A stretch of DNA of 64,000 nt from contig NW_001799005.1 of NCBI RefSeq assembly GCF_000165425.1, positions 63,582-127,581 on the forward strand, read 5' to 3'. Made by a program: the position numbers and the translations under genes. This DNA comes from Paramecium tetraurelia (lineage: Eukaryota; Ciliophora; Oligohymenophorea; Peniculida; Parameciidae). The stretch's first letter is position 1; the number at the start of each line of letters is the position of its first letter. The notes beneath the pieces are model-generated. The model was given only the letters and a program-made list of their open reading frames with translations. It was not told the origin of the DNA and ran no database searches. This document shows, in pieces, positions 35,394 through 48,101 of this stretch.

Positions 35394-38300
35394 ATGATAA
35401 ATTAGTAGAATGTGAATCTATAAAGCAATGTTAAGGTTCAATCCATATTAGGTTTCATACCAGCCTTGGTGTTTTAACACATTCTTGAAAATCAAATAAA
35501 GGGGATAAAAGCCTAGGTTCCAGAGATTCAGTCATTTAAGAGTGTAATAATGTTTGCTGATATATGTGGATTCACTAACTTAACAGAACAACTTTCTAAA
35601 ATAGGTCCAGAAGGATCAGAAGTGATAGCATTCGCAATCAATAGATATATGGAATTGTTGATAAAATCAATATCAAAGAGTGGAGGAGACATATTCAAAT
35701 TTGCAGGAGATGCTATTATAGTTGTATGGCCGCCTCCGACAAGTTACAATGATAAAGATGAATAGCTCAAAACCTTACTACGTTAAGGAATATAAAGTGC
35801 CTTAGATATTTAAGCAAAATTGAATGATACTTTCATTTTGGAGAATATAAAACTATCTGTTAAAATAGGATTTGGAGTTGGAGATATCAACATTTTATAT
35901 GTCGGAGGAGTGTTCAATAGAAATGAATTCCTAGCAACAGGTTAGGCTCTGATTTAGGCTTTCGAGAGTGAAGCACTGTGCCACAAAAGGAGGCTAAGTT
36001 ATAATATCTAAGGATGTATTTGATATGGTGGGATAGTATTATAATTGTTAAAAAGTGGAATAGTCGTTAATCTTATTTTGTGAATTCCAATAAAGGAGCC
36101 AAAGTATAGAATATTTCAAACGCTCTCTTAATTAAGAGTAACTTTAGTGCTCAATCATTTGAATCAATAAAGAGTCAATTAATAAGATATATACCTGCTG
36201 CCTTACAGTAATACATCTATGTAAGTATGCGTATAAAATTAGGTAGATTAAGAAAAATGGAGTTCTGAATTAAGAATATTAACAATAATGTTCATAAATT
36301 TGAGTATTGATTTGTCAGCAGCACTCACTTCTAATGGGTTAAGTCATATTTAATAAGTTGTAGAAACTGTATAAAAATCAATATATGCATTCTAAGGATC
36401 TCTCAATAAAATCTTAATGGATGATAAGGGATCAACATTAATTGTAGTCTTTGGTCTACCTCCTATGGCTAAATAGGATGATCCTGCTAGAGCGGTGATG
36501 ACTGCTATTACAATGAAATAGGAATTAAATGCTATCAATTGTGGATGTAAAATTGGCATTTCGACTGGATGCACTTTCGCTGGTGTAGTTGGAACAAGTG
36601 GTTCTAGAAGAGAGTATTATTAATATCAATTTAATCTCTAGATACTCTGTAATTGGAGATGCCGTTAATCTGGCAGCTAGACTTATGCAAATTGCTTGTA
36701 AAGATGATTAACATTCCATTTTGCTTGACGTTGAAACATCAAAAGAAGCTTCATATAAAATGAACATCTCATACTACAAATCCGTTTTGGTCAAAGGAAA
36801 AGCAGATAAGGTCAATATTTATTACCCAGAGGCCAATTTGGAATTGAATAAAATTAGAATTCATAATCCTTTCTTTCCAAGACTTCTCGATAATTATTTA
36901 TTCGATATTAGCAATTTAAGAATAATCTAAAGAAGAATTCAATAGTTTCAACTTCAAAATGAATCAAATGTAGTGTTGAAAATCTCTGGAAATTAAGGGT
37001 CAGGAAAGTCATATTCTGTTAAATACTCAATAGATTTCTTTTAGGAGAGTTTTAATTTTATATAAATTAGATTATGTTCCTTTTTATAGAAAGAACAACA
37101 ATATTTGTATGCTATTAAAATTATATTCTAACATTTTCTAAAGAAGATAGGCATCTAACTAAATAAATAATATGATGTTTAATTATTCAAGCAAATATTT
37201 GACGAATAAGATCAACTATTACAACTCTTTGATTTTGAACCCGTTAGTTAGATCTAACTATTTGATAAGGACTTAAAAAATAAAAATGATTCCTTAGAAA
37301 CCCTAGACATTCAAATGATCAAAGAAAATATAGACTTGTTATTCAAGAAGTTTTAATCGATCACTAACTATCATAAATTAATTTTCGTTTTAGATGATGG
37401 TCATAACATCGATGAAGATTCTCTAAAAATCATTAGACATCTCATGAAACACAATTAATTCATTTTGCTCATCTTCATTTTCAGATATGAGTACATTGAG
37501 TAATTCTAATTTCATGAATAACATCAAAATCAAATTCAAATGATTGAAGATGAATTAGATTCAATAACATCTAAATTAAATGATATCAGTAATTTTGAGC
37601 ATCTCAATTTCAAAAATATATCATTAAATGACTATTAAGTATTGTTATCTGATTTATTTCATATCAATAAGATTAGGTGTTTAAAGAACTAAGAGCAGTC
37701 TAATACTCAAGATAAAAATATTTTGCATTATGAATACATTAAATCTTAATTAATGTAATCTAATACTTAAGAATTTTTTTTACAAACCATCTATAGAAAA
37801 ACATAAGGAAATCCACTGACCTTCATAACAATAGTATTTATATATAATTATTATTAGATTGAAAAATTATTGAAGTGCAATTATATGGTTGTAGATAATT
37901 AACAATAGGATGTAGTTATAATAAATGATTCACTTTAAAATATACTAAATCTGGATGAATTTGTCATTTTAGAATCTCCCTTGAATAAATTCAGACTTAA
38001 TTCACCCTATTTGGATAAGGTAGGATGTTTAGAGTTATTGATACTTAAAGTGGCATCAATAATTGGAGACATATTTGATGTATAAACCCTTAATAAAATA
38101 TAACCATTCAAAGAAGTCATTTAAAAAGAAAATTTGATTAAGATTCTAAATAGCTTAGAAGAATTGGAAATCATAGAAACCATGGAACTTAATGATTTGA
38201 ATAAATATTACAGATTTGCTAAGCCATTTCTTAGAGAAATTATATATTAGCGATTGCTATTCTCATAAAGGAGAGAACTACATAAATATTACGCGCAAGC

Positions 38301-39489
38301 ATTATAAGAAATTCCATCCTAATTTGAAATTGATGAAAAATTGGAAGCTTAGAGATTGGAACATAATTGGATCCTGGCTGAATAAAGGTGGAATAGTTAA
38401 TCAAATCTGAAACCAAGAGGATTAGAATTATCGCATAAAGCTAAAAGATCTATCATAATTAAATCAATTCAAACTAAATTAATAGCTAAAACTAATAATA
38501 TTAAACTTGGTTTATTGAAAAAGAAATCAGATAAGAATGTCACTTGGGCAGAAAGATATTGTCTGATGACACAAAAAGAATTAAAATATTACTATAGTGA
38601 ATCAGACTATCATCGATAACCATAGAATGCCTTAGCAACTATTATTCTCAGTAGTATTTATTAGATAGTTCCACTTAATGACAAAGAGAAAGTTAATTAA
38701 AAGTATGCCTTTGAAATTAGAACAGGAAATTGGTTTAAAAGATAAAAACTAATGCCAAGAAGAGACTTCTATTTCTCAGCAACAAGTGAAGAATTAATGG
38801 AAGAATGGACTATTTATATAGAATTTATGAGAGTCAAAGCTACTTATGATGAATTTGTTAATAATTTTGGGAAAATCTAATTTCCAATTGCAAACTTTAA
38901 AGAATTCTATGATATGAGTTTAGGAGCTGAAATGAATAATTATTAACAAAAGTAAACATAAAATAAGAATAATAAATCTAGTATCATTCAAACCTAAAAA
39001 AGAAATACTGTGCTATCTATCAATAGTTTTTTTAGATAATCTATTGTTGAGAAGAAATAGAAATAAAATAAAGAAGAACTTAAAATATTAATATCTAAGT
39101 TTTTCAATAAAAGTTAATTATTGCTATTCACACATATATTCGAAAATTCAATTTCAAGTAGAATCCCTGTTATAATTGGTTAAAACACAAAAGCCATGTT
39201 AAAATTTGGATAATTCTTTGTTAAAACTGTTTCAGAATATTCATAATAGTAATAACAAGAAAATGAAACAATTTAAACTGAAGAATCTCCACAAACAAGA
39301 CCGAGAGCAAGTTTGAACATTTCAGAATAAATAATATTAGAAAGTTAAGCTGAATCTATATAAGGAACCCTTAGAAATACAAAAAGGAAATAAACTGCTG
39401 AATAGTTTTATAATAAGAGATCTAAGAGCTCAGAATTTCTTATTTAATTTAATGAAAATTCCAATTTGGAATAATAATAACAAAGTTGA
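35394..39489 (+). CDS. Soluble-type adenylyl cyclase (ADCY10-like) with C-terminal PH-like domain
   Basis: Start ATG 35394 (MINQQNVNLQSNVKVQS). Cyclase domain 1 has VIMFADICGFTNLTEQL and FKFAGDAIIVVWPP, carrying both metal-binding Asp. Cyclase domain 2 has LTIMFINLS (Asp lost, as in ADCY10 C2) and EYSVIGDAVNLAARLM. A P-loop GNQGSGKS (near 36988) and FVLDDGHNID form the STAND-like NTPase region. Near 38520-38860 is a PH-like domain (WAERYCLMTQKELKYYY ... YAFEIRT ... ELMEEWTIYIEFM). Then comes a Gln-rich tail to TGA 39487-39489. It should make cAMP, possibly bicarbonate- or Ca2+-controlled as in ADCY10. Three introns (28, 22 and 28 nt) fit. A one-base shift at 35973 breaks domain 1 (see findings). 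Confidence 0.85.
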
Positions 39490-39520
39490 GTATATAATAA
39501 TTAATATTTAAAAAAGATAA

Positions 39521-40902
39521 TCAGTAATTAAATTTGGTTATTGTTACTACTTTCATAAGATCATCATTAAAATTTGAGATTTCATAAATGAAAAGAATTT
39601 GTTGTCTACATAAAAAACATTCTTTGCTTTTTTACGCCATTTCTAATGCACACTTATAGCATATTCCACCATGACCACAAGTCATTAAAACAGCATTTGG
39701 TGGATTATCACAACAGATTATACATTTCTAACTAGATTCGTTAATTTTGTTTTAATTTTCTTATAATTATTTAGATTCCATTTCTACTGTTTATAAGATT
39801 TTCTTGGTTTGACCTCTTTCAGTCATCAATTCTGTCATCTTTTATGATTATTAAATTAAATCTTATTTAGTTGTTTATCTAAAAAAGGCAGATGATAGCT
39901 TTTTTAAAAATATTTAATGAATTGTATTTCTTCTTTCGTATTATTTTTATTAACTCAGTTAACTAGTAGGTAATTCTCTTTATGAAGATTCAATTTCAGT
40001 TTATTATGATTATATTAAATAAAAGCAAAAGTCTATTATAGAATCCCATAGCAATTTAGTGATTGCACAAAAAATAATTAAATTAAAAGAGACAGATGAA
40101 TAAAATAATATTTCCCCAATTTTAATAGGTAAATCAAGGCCTAACTTATTGAAAGTGTTAATAATCCACATCACTGAAAGAATGCTGCTTATAACTGAAA
40201 TATATAGAGCCCAAAGGAGAGATTTATCTAAAAATAAATAGTTTTTACATTCTTGAGGAACTGTCTGATATTGCTTGAAGATTTCATTTATAATTTTTGA
40301 TATAAGTACAATAATTAAAGTAAAACACGTACCTACAAGAGCACTTAGAAACATCCAGTACCACCAAAAGGCTTATGGCCAGGTCCATTCAACATATTTG
40401 CTAAGTTTTAAGGAAATACAAACACTGGCAACCAATGCTGAAAATCTATAAAAAGTTTTTAACTATATTTGTTAATAAATTGTTTTTTACAAATCTAATG
40501 ATTGAAGAATATTCATGTGTTACTTAAGATGAACAACTTTCTTTAGTTCTGATAACAAATGATAAAAGTAAAAACAGATTTCCGAATATAAAATATTAAA
40601 GGTTGGTGTAATAAAGGATTATTACAAAATTCTTAAGTTATATATATGGAAATTACATATGCCATAATATGGAGAATGTGATCAACCATTTTGACCATCT
40701 ATTTGTTAGAATAGTAATAGCAAACCAAGATTTCGAAGACAATACTCAATCCTAAGGGTATTGCAAAAGGTATTCTATTATATTGGAATAGAGCAAATAA
40801 CAATGCAAACAAGTTGTAGTAGAGGTAATGGATGCAGAAGTAAGATATAATTTTCTTTATTTTGGTTCTAAAATATTATTGATATTACTTTTAGATTAAC
40901 AT
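39521..40902 (-). CDS. Membrane RING-finger protein (probable E3 ubiquitin ligase), about 430 aa
   Basis: ATG 40902 (MLIQKTKIKKIISYF) to TGA 39521-39523. The N-terminal half has repeated hydrophobic segments (YNLFALLFALFQ, FAIPLGLSIVFEILVCYYYS, SALVGTCFTLIIVLI, LLWALYISVISSIL), probably seven or more helices. The C-terminal 75 residues hold a C3HC4 RING: KCIICCDNPPNAVLMTC, GHGGICYKCALEM, CFLCRQQI. Proteins with this layout are membrane-anchored E3 ligases. A 21-nt intron follows the first four codons, and at least two more short introns are needed. It converges with the cyclase gene, leaving 31 bp between stops. Confidence 0.8.
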
Positions 40903-40998
40903 TTTTTTTGATAATTAAAATAAAATAATATATTTAATCAAAGAAATATTTAATGTCATAAATTTATGTATTTTTATATCATTGCAATCTTTAAGCAC

Positions 40999-43900
40999 TC
41001 ATTTTAACTTAGCTGCCTTATTAGTCCATGCTCTTTCTTTAATTACCCAATCTACTAGTCGATTTTCTTCTAAGGACACTTGTCAAAGAAGTATCCATAT
41101 CTGCTGATTGCACCTCTTATTCTCTAAACAACTCCACAAATTAACACCAACGCTCAGGAACTGCAATCTTAACAAGAATTGAGAATATTAAGCTGCCAAG
41201 ACCAAATCCAAGACACAAGAGGTGTTATTGCAAAGTTAAATGAGAAACCTTTACAAATTTCCCTCCATATTAAATGAGCACGCATTAAATAACCAATGTA
41301 AAAGTTTAGACAGCCCAAAACAAAGGGTTATTGCATGCATTTGCAAATGGGTTGATAGTCTTATAATCCAATTGTCTGCAAGTTATTGAATTGAATACTT
41401 GCATGACAACAAAGGTCTAGAAGAAAATGCTCATTTAGACGACATTTTAATGGTACTAAATAGCTCAATAAATATATTACTTTCTATGCAGCCAATTCTG
41501 TAGGTATAGACAAATCCATAAATTAAGGAAGAACGAATAAGATGCCACATAGAACACAAATTTGATAGATAGATCCACCAACTATTGTTCTGTTCATAGT
41601 GGGTGATACAATTTTGTCATCTCTTTTGTATGGTTATCTTTCCAACACTGTAATATTGGGAGGCTCAGTTGCTAAGGCTAAAGAAGCAAATGTATCCATA
41701 ATAAGAACCCATAACATTTCTATGGTGTTCAAGGGAGATTCTTTAAGAACTACAGCTCCCAAAAATGACATAAACAAAGCAACCAAATTGACAGTCAATT
41801 AAAATTAAATGAACTTTCTTATGCAATCATAAATGTTTCTACCCCATTTCATAGCTAAATATAAATATTATAATACCTGTAATGATCGAGCTAAAATTAT
41901 CATCTAATAAAATGATATCAGCAGCATCCTTAGCAACATCCGATCCTGTAATACCCATAGCAAATCCAACATCTGCTTTCTTTAGAGCTGGAGCATCATT
42001 AGTACCATCTCCTGTGACTGCAATAACATTCCCTTCAGCAATCAAACCAGTAACAAGTATGTATTTATCTTCTGGAGATGCTCTAGCCATAACTTTCATA
42101 TCCCTACTGACTCTGGCGAAATTTTCTTTATTGCCAACAACTTTCACTGTTTTTCCATCAACTTATTCATCTTTTAGTCCTCCAACAAATTCTCTAAACT
42201 TTTTCCCTTCTACCACTTCCCATTCACCTATTTCTCTATTTGTTGGCAAGATTCCACATTCCTTAGCAATAGCAGTAGCAGTAAGAATGTTATCTCCAGT
42301 CACCATTCTGACTTTGACACCAGAGGCATGACATTATTTAATTGAGTTAGGCACATCAGGTCTGATAGGATCTTTAATACCTGCAATAGCAATCAATACT
42401 AGATCCTTGTCTAAATCATCTTCAGGAATATTTTATGCTACTTTAGTCAATTATGGAATCTATCCTCTAACATTTGATCCATGTGATTAAGGATCAAGAT
42501 CTCTATAAGCAATGGCTATTGTTCTCAAAGAATCTGATGCAAATTTTTGGATAATATTATCATAGATTTACTTTCTCAATTATGGGTCTAACATTTATTC
42601 AATACCATTGTTTCCAATGTATTTATTGCATTACGCCAATATAATTTCAGAGGCACCTTTAGTATAGACTCTAATATATTGTGATTTTTAATTGTAAATA
42701 ACTGTGCTCATTTTCTTTCTCTTACTATTGAATGGAAGCTACCTTAATACTTTATCACTTGGTCTAAATTGATTAAAATTATATCCAAAATTATCTGCAC
42801 ATTCCAACAAAGCGCATTCTGTCTTATTACCTATTTGAACCCATTTATTTGTTTATGGATCCTTTTCAGGAAAAGCGTTTGAATTATAGCAAATACTTTC
42901 GCACATGAGCTCAATTGTATCTTTCTTAATTTTATTTTTATTCGTTATGAACCTAATCTCTAAATGGTTAATTTTCAGTCCACAAAGCAACAACTTACAT
43001 TATGTTTTATGTTAGTGTTCCTGTTTTGTCACTGCAAATATTATTAGCTCCACCCATTATTTCGCATGATGATAAATTCTTAACCAAATTCTATTCATCC
43101 TTCATTTTACCCACCGAATATGCTAATGCAATTGTAACAGCCAATGGTAATCCCTCTGGTACTGCCACCACAATTATTGTTACAGCAATCATGAAAGATT
43201 CCACTATGATTTGTAAGGTCTTTATACTCAGAAACGGAAATTTACCCAAATAACAATCATATCCTAAATGTCCCATCAAAGCAATGAATGTTAAAATAGA
43301 TACTAAAACACCCAATTTACCTATGTCTGAAGCAACTCCTTCTAATTTCTATTGCAAAGGAGTTGGAGGATTCTCTTGAATTAATAATTATTTCAACTTT
43401 CCAGATACTGTGTTTTAACCAACTTTTATATTGAAAATTTTTACCTGCTAATACAATCATTTATCCTGTTCCATCAAGGCATTTTGTGCCTGATATTAAA
43501 AATGGACTCACATGTCCTCTCGCTGCCTCTTGATTCACATTTAATTAATTATGCGGTTATTATGCCATCTCAATATAAGGTAACTTCTTTATCTCATCAC
43601 TCTCTCCTGTCATAGGGGATTCATCAATTTTAACTGCACTTCCTTAAACCATCAAGCCTATTTTAATTGATACAATGTCTTACCATCCACTCCAAACAAA
43701 TCACCTAAGTTGAAGATTAATAAATCTCCAACGACTATATCCTTTGTTTGTATTTCTGTTACTTTACCATCTCTAATTACCTAACACTTTCCATCATCGA
43801 GCTTCCTACGTAATTATCTAAATTGTCTTTCCTTTAAGTAATTGTTTCCCGCTGTTATTGAAATGATCAAGAATATAGCAAAGAAAATCGTTGCTCTAAG

Positions 43901-44329
43901 TTATAATATTATACAGTTTGTTACCCTTCAGTCCATCCTGTTTTTACTCCTTCATTGATCATACCAATTACTGTAGAAACCAAAGCTGCTATTAATAAAA
44001 TCTGTAGCATAGTGTCCTCCAAACACTCTAAAATCAATTCACATAATGTTGTTGGCTCTTTCTCAACAGGTAAATTGTCCCCATAAAGTTACTTTGACTT
44101 CTCAATTGCACTTTTATCTTAGAATCCTTTCTAATAATAAACAAATTATCTTCACTTTTAGATCTGTGTTTAATTTCCTTGCTATCCCAAAATCATCTCC
44201 TAATTGTTTTACTTTTTACATGCTTGAGCCATCATTGATAGAGTTCAGCTTGAATAAATCCGTCAAGTCATCTATAGATAATTAAGATTGAATTTGGGCT
44301 TCCACATCTTTTTATTATTTGTAGCTCAT
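40999..44329 (-). CDS. Plasma-membrane-type Ca2+-transporting ATPase (P2B)
   Basis: ATG 44329 ([17 protein letters not shown]) to TGA 40999-41001, about 1050 aa after several introns. P-type ATPase signatures are [12 protein letters not shown] (TGE loop), [19 protein letters not shown] (M4, PEGLPL as in Ca2+ pumps), [10 protein letters not shown] (phosphorylated Asp codon 43028-43030), [12 protein letters not shown] and [26 protein letters not shown] and the N-terminal YGDN segment indicate a P2B (PMCA) pump rather than SERCA. It exports Ca2+ across the plasma or alveolar membrane. The C-terminus ends in a basic stretch ([13 protein letters not shown]) that might bind calmodulin, though the segment is short. 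All catalytic motifs are intact. Confidence 0.9.
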
Positions 44330-45307
44330 TAAATACAATGAACTAAATTTGTTATTAAATGAATATCATTCTAATTGCTATTTATTGGTTCAAAAATACT
44401 AAATTGATTCTTTTAAACACAATCATAATTGGTTTTAACAGAATTTACAGAATACTTAAATGAAGTATATTTATTAATTAGTCAAATACAGAAAATAAAG
44501 AATTTAAAATTAAATAACATTGCTAAGATTATAACACAAAGACTTATTGAAAGATTATAAAAACTTTTAAACAAATTATTAAATGGTCATCTTCTTCTAC
44601 ATTTTCAGATCAACATATTTACCATAACTAATCCAAATTACTCTTTATACATTACCTATTCTTGATAATAGCCTTTCTGCAAAAACTAAGTTGATAGTGA
44701 AATGCTTTCACACTTAATCAACTTTACAATTTTTAGCAAAATCTGAATTTACTATTGTAATTGAACTAATCATCGATTAAATTTACCAAACAAGTCATGA
44801 TGAAGAATGCATAATTTATTTCATTTTTTACATTTAATGTTATTGATGGGAAACATTAATATTTATTAAAAAAATGTAAAATTCTTAAAAAATTTATAAA
44901 TTTAAAATAGTACATAATTAATATTTGTTTGCTTGATAAAATAATAAATAATAGACATAGAATTACTAGGATATTTATGATTATGTATCTTGATGCAAGA
45001 AAAACTTATTTTAGGATTATGAAAATAACTAAGCCATTAGTTACAAGTACAACAATACAAATATCTTTTAATTGAGAATTATATAATTATCTTTACATCC
45101 CTTTTCAGCCTGAAATTATTAAAAAATGTAGATTAGTTTAAACAAACTGTTAACCGTCTACATACTTAAACAATTCCAAGTGAAAAGGTAATTATTAATT
45201 TAACTTAGGTTATTTAATTGATACCTAATTGATTGGGATTTAATAATGTAATTTATTTTCATCCAGGTTCATGCAAATGCCAAAAAAAATAAAAAAAAAT
45301 TTGTTAC
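44330..45307 (+). other. Intergenic AT-rich stretch
   Basis: About 980 bp between the divergent Ca2+-ATPase gene and a small plus-strand gene. It carries long A/T runs and no frame with protein-like composition on either strand. It presumably contains the ATPase promoter. I see no tRNA, snRNA or repeat structure that can be supported by eye. Confidence 0.5.
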
Positions 45308-45728
45308 ATGTCACCTCCTTATTCTTCTTATGGAGCTCCTTCCGCTTAGTCATAGGTATATTTCATAATCAAATTACTTAATTCAAAAAAATTATCATGA
45401 ATTATTTGTTATTAGAAAATTCACAACTTTGATTTTGTTTTTCCTGCATTTATTTGCTTATCTTTAATCAGGATACAAAACAAAGGCATTTAGTATTTGG
45501 ATTAATGAATAATCAGTGATTGAAAAAGTTTTCATGTTTTATGAAATCATCTATATCACAATCATTAACTTTAGGGTAAGGTACCTCAATCTAAGCCTAG
45601 AAGAAATTTAAATTGCCATAAAGGAGTAGAATTATGGCGACTATAAGAAAAAAACATAGAAATTGAAAAATAATCATATTACTGTGAAAAATGGATCATC
45701 ATTTGATCATTTTATAATTTAAGAATGA
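45308..45728 (+). CDS. Small membrane-anchored hypothetical protein
   Basis: ATG 45308 starts MSPPYSSYGAPSAQSQ. A gap of about 60 bp that must contain an intron follows (GTATATTTC... to ATTAG); the exact junction is not resolved. The downstream frame continues with a hydrophobic helix (TLILFFLHLFAYLQ), KAFSIWINEQSVIEKVFMFYEIIYI, an acidic/basic helix (LSLEEIQIAIKE) and a basic tail to TGA 45726-45728. The second exon is convincing; the first depends on the short proline-rich start. Function unknown. Confidence 0.5.
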
Positions 45729-46156
45729 AATGTAAATTCAATATAAGATGAAAAAAGGAGGATAATGTTAAATATTATAATATTCTACAATATGAAAAAA
45801 ATTCTGTATTTTTCAATACTATTTTTTCAAAAAATTATAACTCCACTATTCTAATCTAAATATGTATTATTCAATATTGATAATTATTCTTTGATCATAA
45901 CATTTACATTTTACAAAAATTATTATGTATTTAATTTTTACCTTAACATTTATAATTATAATAATATTTGCTAAAATGAAAAATTTTGTCTAATTACATT
46001 TTTATCATAAAATTTATAATTTAATGAAAAGGGTTGAATATTACTAAATCAACAAACCCCAATAAAAAGCTAAATAAGAGACAAATAGGTGACCTATTTG
46101 CAAATAACAAGAATTAATAGTTAATAGAGGTAAAAAGGGAAAACTTCATAACGTAG

Positions 46157-47350
46157 ATGAGAAATGACATTCTAAATCACACTTTCGCTTAAAAGGAGGA
46201 ATATCAATTTCTAAGCCTTCAAATAATTCGGATAGAAGAGAAGAAGTACGGATATTGAGAATGGAGGGTTTGTGGGACAACTCAGATGTTTACAAAATTT
46301 TTCAAACATTTTCATATGTTTTCATTGATTAATCTACGTAAGATTAGTCGAATGGCAATAATTAATAAAGCTCAAATGCAAAGGAAGTGGTCTTAAGCAA
46401 AAGAAAAGGAATTTATTTGATTATCTCAGCTGTGTTTCTGTCCAGACTTAAACAAAGTTGAAAGTATATAACTTCAATAAGAATAAATTTTGAAAGTTAA
46501 TACAAAAAGAAGATAAAACTAACGTAAATTAATCTCATACCTATAAAATTGAATTAGAGTATGTAATAAAACAAAAAGAGTAGAACATAGTAACACTGAA
46601 AGAAGAAGGATGAAATCATAAGCTCTTTCTTCTTATAAAATCCTACATCCATATTCGAAAAAAATAAGGAATAGAAAGAATAGACTCTAAGTAATAGGAA
46701 TAATAGATCCAATCATTTTAAAAGAATTAGGATAAATGGCATAAAATAATAAAAAGAAGTTCGCAAAGATACTTTAGTAAGTGAATTATGAGGAAATAAG
46801 AAAAGTAAGATCAAAGAAACAACTGGTGTTGTTTGGAAGGAAATATTCAAGAACGGACTTCTAAATTTTTTATGAAAGGTATATGAAGGTGAATTAGCAA
46901 TTCAGTTTCTTGTATCCTCTTAACCTAATTTATGTGCTACTGTTTATTTAGCTTCGTTAAGAGTATCTGGTTTGATTGAGGATATATTCCATGATTGTAT
47001 AATTAATTCTTTATTTGGACTATCCGATTTATATTTTGTGAGTAGATACTAGCTCTAATATTGATACTACTATTAGATGTGCCAGTATTAAAGCACAGTT
47101 CATTGTTTCGCCCCTCAAAAACCTTTAGTGTCTTTATTATGTTTTTTGCAAAAAATAGAGGAAGAGGAATAACAGTTGGGATACATAAGCGATTCTTTTC
47201 AAAGAATATCTCAAATTTACTTCCTAAGGTTCATGAGTTATTAGAATGCTCACTAATCAAAGTAACAGGTGAATTACTAGAGGTATTTATACTAAATATA
47301 TACTACCCTTAAGAATAGTATTTTAATAATCAAAAAATGCACTTTAAAAA
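46157..47350 (+). pseudogene. Decayed protein-coding region with several in-frame TGA codons
   Basis: From ATG 46157 (MRNDILNHTFAQKEEYQF) the plus strand shows coding-like stretches in shifting frames: a basic segment (KAQMQRKWSQAKEKEFI), LAIQFLVSSQPNLCATVYLASLRVSG and LQKIEEEEQQLGYISDSF. They are interrupted by at least three TGA codons that I could not remove with plausible introns. The segment LCATVYLASLR faintly recalls a cyclin-box helix, but this is weak. It may be a pseudogene, or a gene with many introns that I failed to resolve. Confidence 0.35.
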
Positions 47351-47904
47351 TTAATAATATAACTGATGTCAGCAAAAACAAAAGCAATACTTATCATATT
47401 TGGAGATATAAATCATCCAATAAATTAAATGTCTTTCATGAAAGATGTTATTCCAATATAATAATACTCCATCAAAAGGATTATTGTCCTAATTTTGCAC
47501 CTGTATAAAAAAATATAAACATATTCTCTGCTAAAACTACCTTAATTAAAATCAATATCAATTATAGAATTTCAATTTCACGAAATAAAGAATGTCATAA
47601 AATAACTTATTAACATTTGATCTAATATCTGATAAATGGATTAAAAAAACAAGGAACATATGAAGTGCTCTCTGATCTGTGGTCTAAGGAAACTGCTGAT
47701 TTAATATTGAATTTTGGAGCAAATCGTTTGGTTCCCTTGAAGAAAAGCATATCCAAGCAATAGTGTAAAGTCCAATTATAAAATGGCTAGAAATTAGATT
47801 CCTACGTAAAATTCAGGCATTCTATTAATTTAGAAAGTTAAAATGATTCATAATTTAATTAAACAAAAATTATAACATTATTATTCGATATTTTTAAAAG
47901 TTGA
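47331..47904 (+). CDS. Hypothetical protein fragment, about 180 codons
   Basis: An open frame without an obvious ATG at its left end runs to TGA 47902-47904. It contains THIS-strand coding-like sequence such as NTYHIWRYKSSNKLNVFHERC, HQKDYCPNFAPVQKN and NGLKKQGTYEVLSDLWSKE, and ends FDIFKS. It directly follows the decayed region and could be its 3' part. No family is recognised. Confidence 0.35.
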
Positions 47905-48101
47905 ACAATTATAATCATTATTATTCAATAAATAATGATTTCTTTTTTGAAAAATATTAATATTTTTATATTGATAAACTCTTTTGAATTATATTTCTAT
48001 ATTTTTATATTAATTAGTATTCAATGATAAAAATTGTGTCTAAATTGTATTCGCGCATATTGATTATTTGAATTAAAGTTAATCTTGTTGTGAGATTGAA
48101 G

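Noticed and set aside
36035-36070. A second frameshift in the sAC-like cyclase after VFDM
   Set aside because: A 28-nt GT-AG intron (GTGGGATAG...TTAAAAAG) accounts for the frame change, leaving only the shift at 35973.
41882-42331. Plus-strand open frame of 149 codons
   Set aside because: It is the antisense shadow of the Ca2+-ATPase hinge region (TGDGTNDAP on the minus strand); its composition (Ser/Pro-rich mirror) is an artefact.
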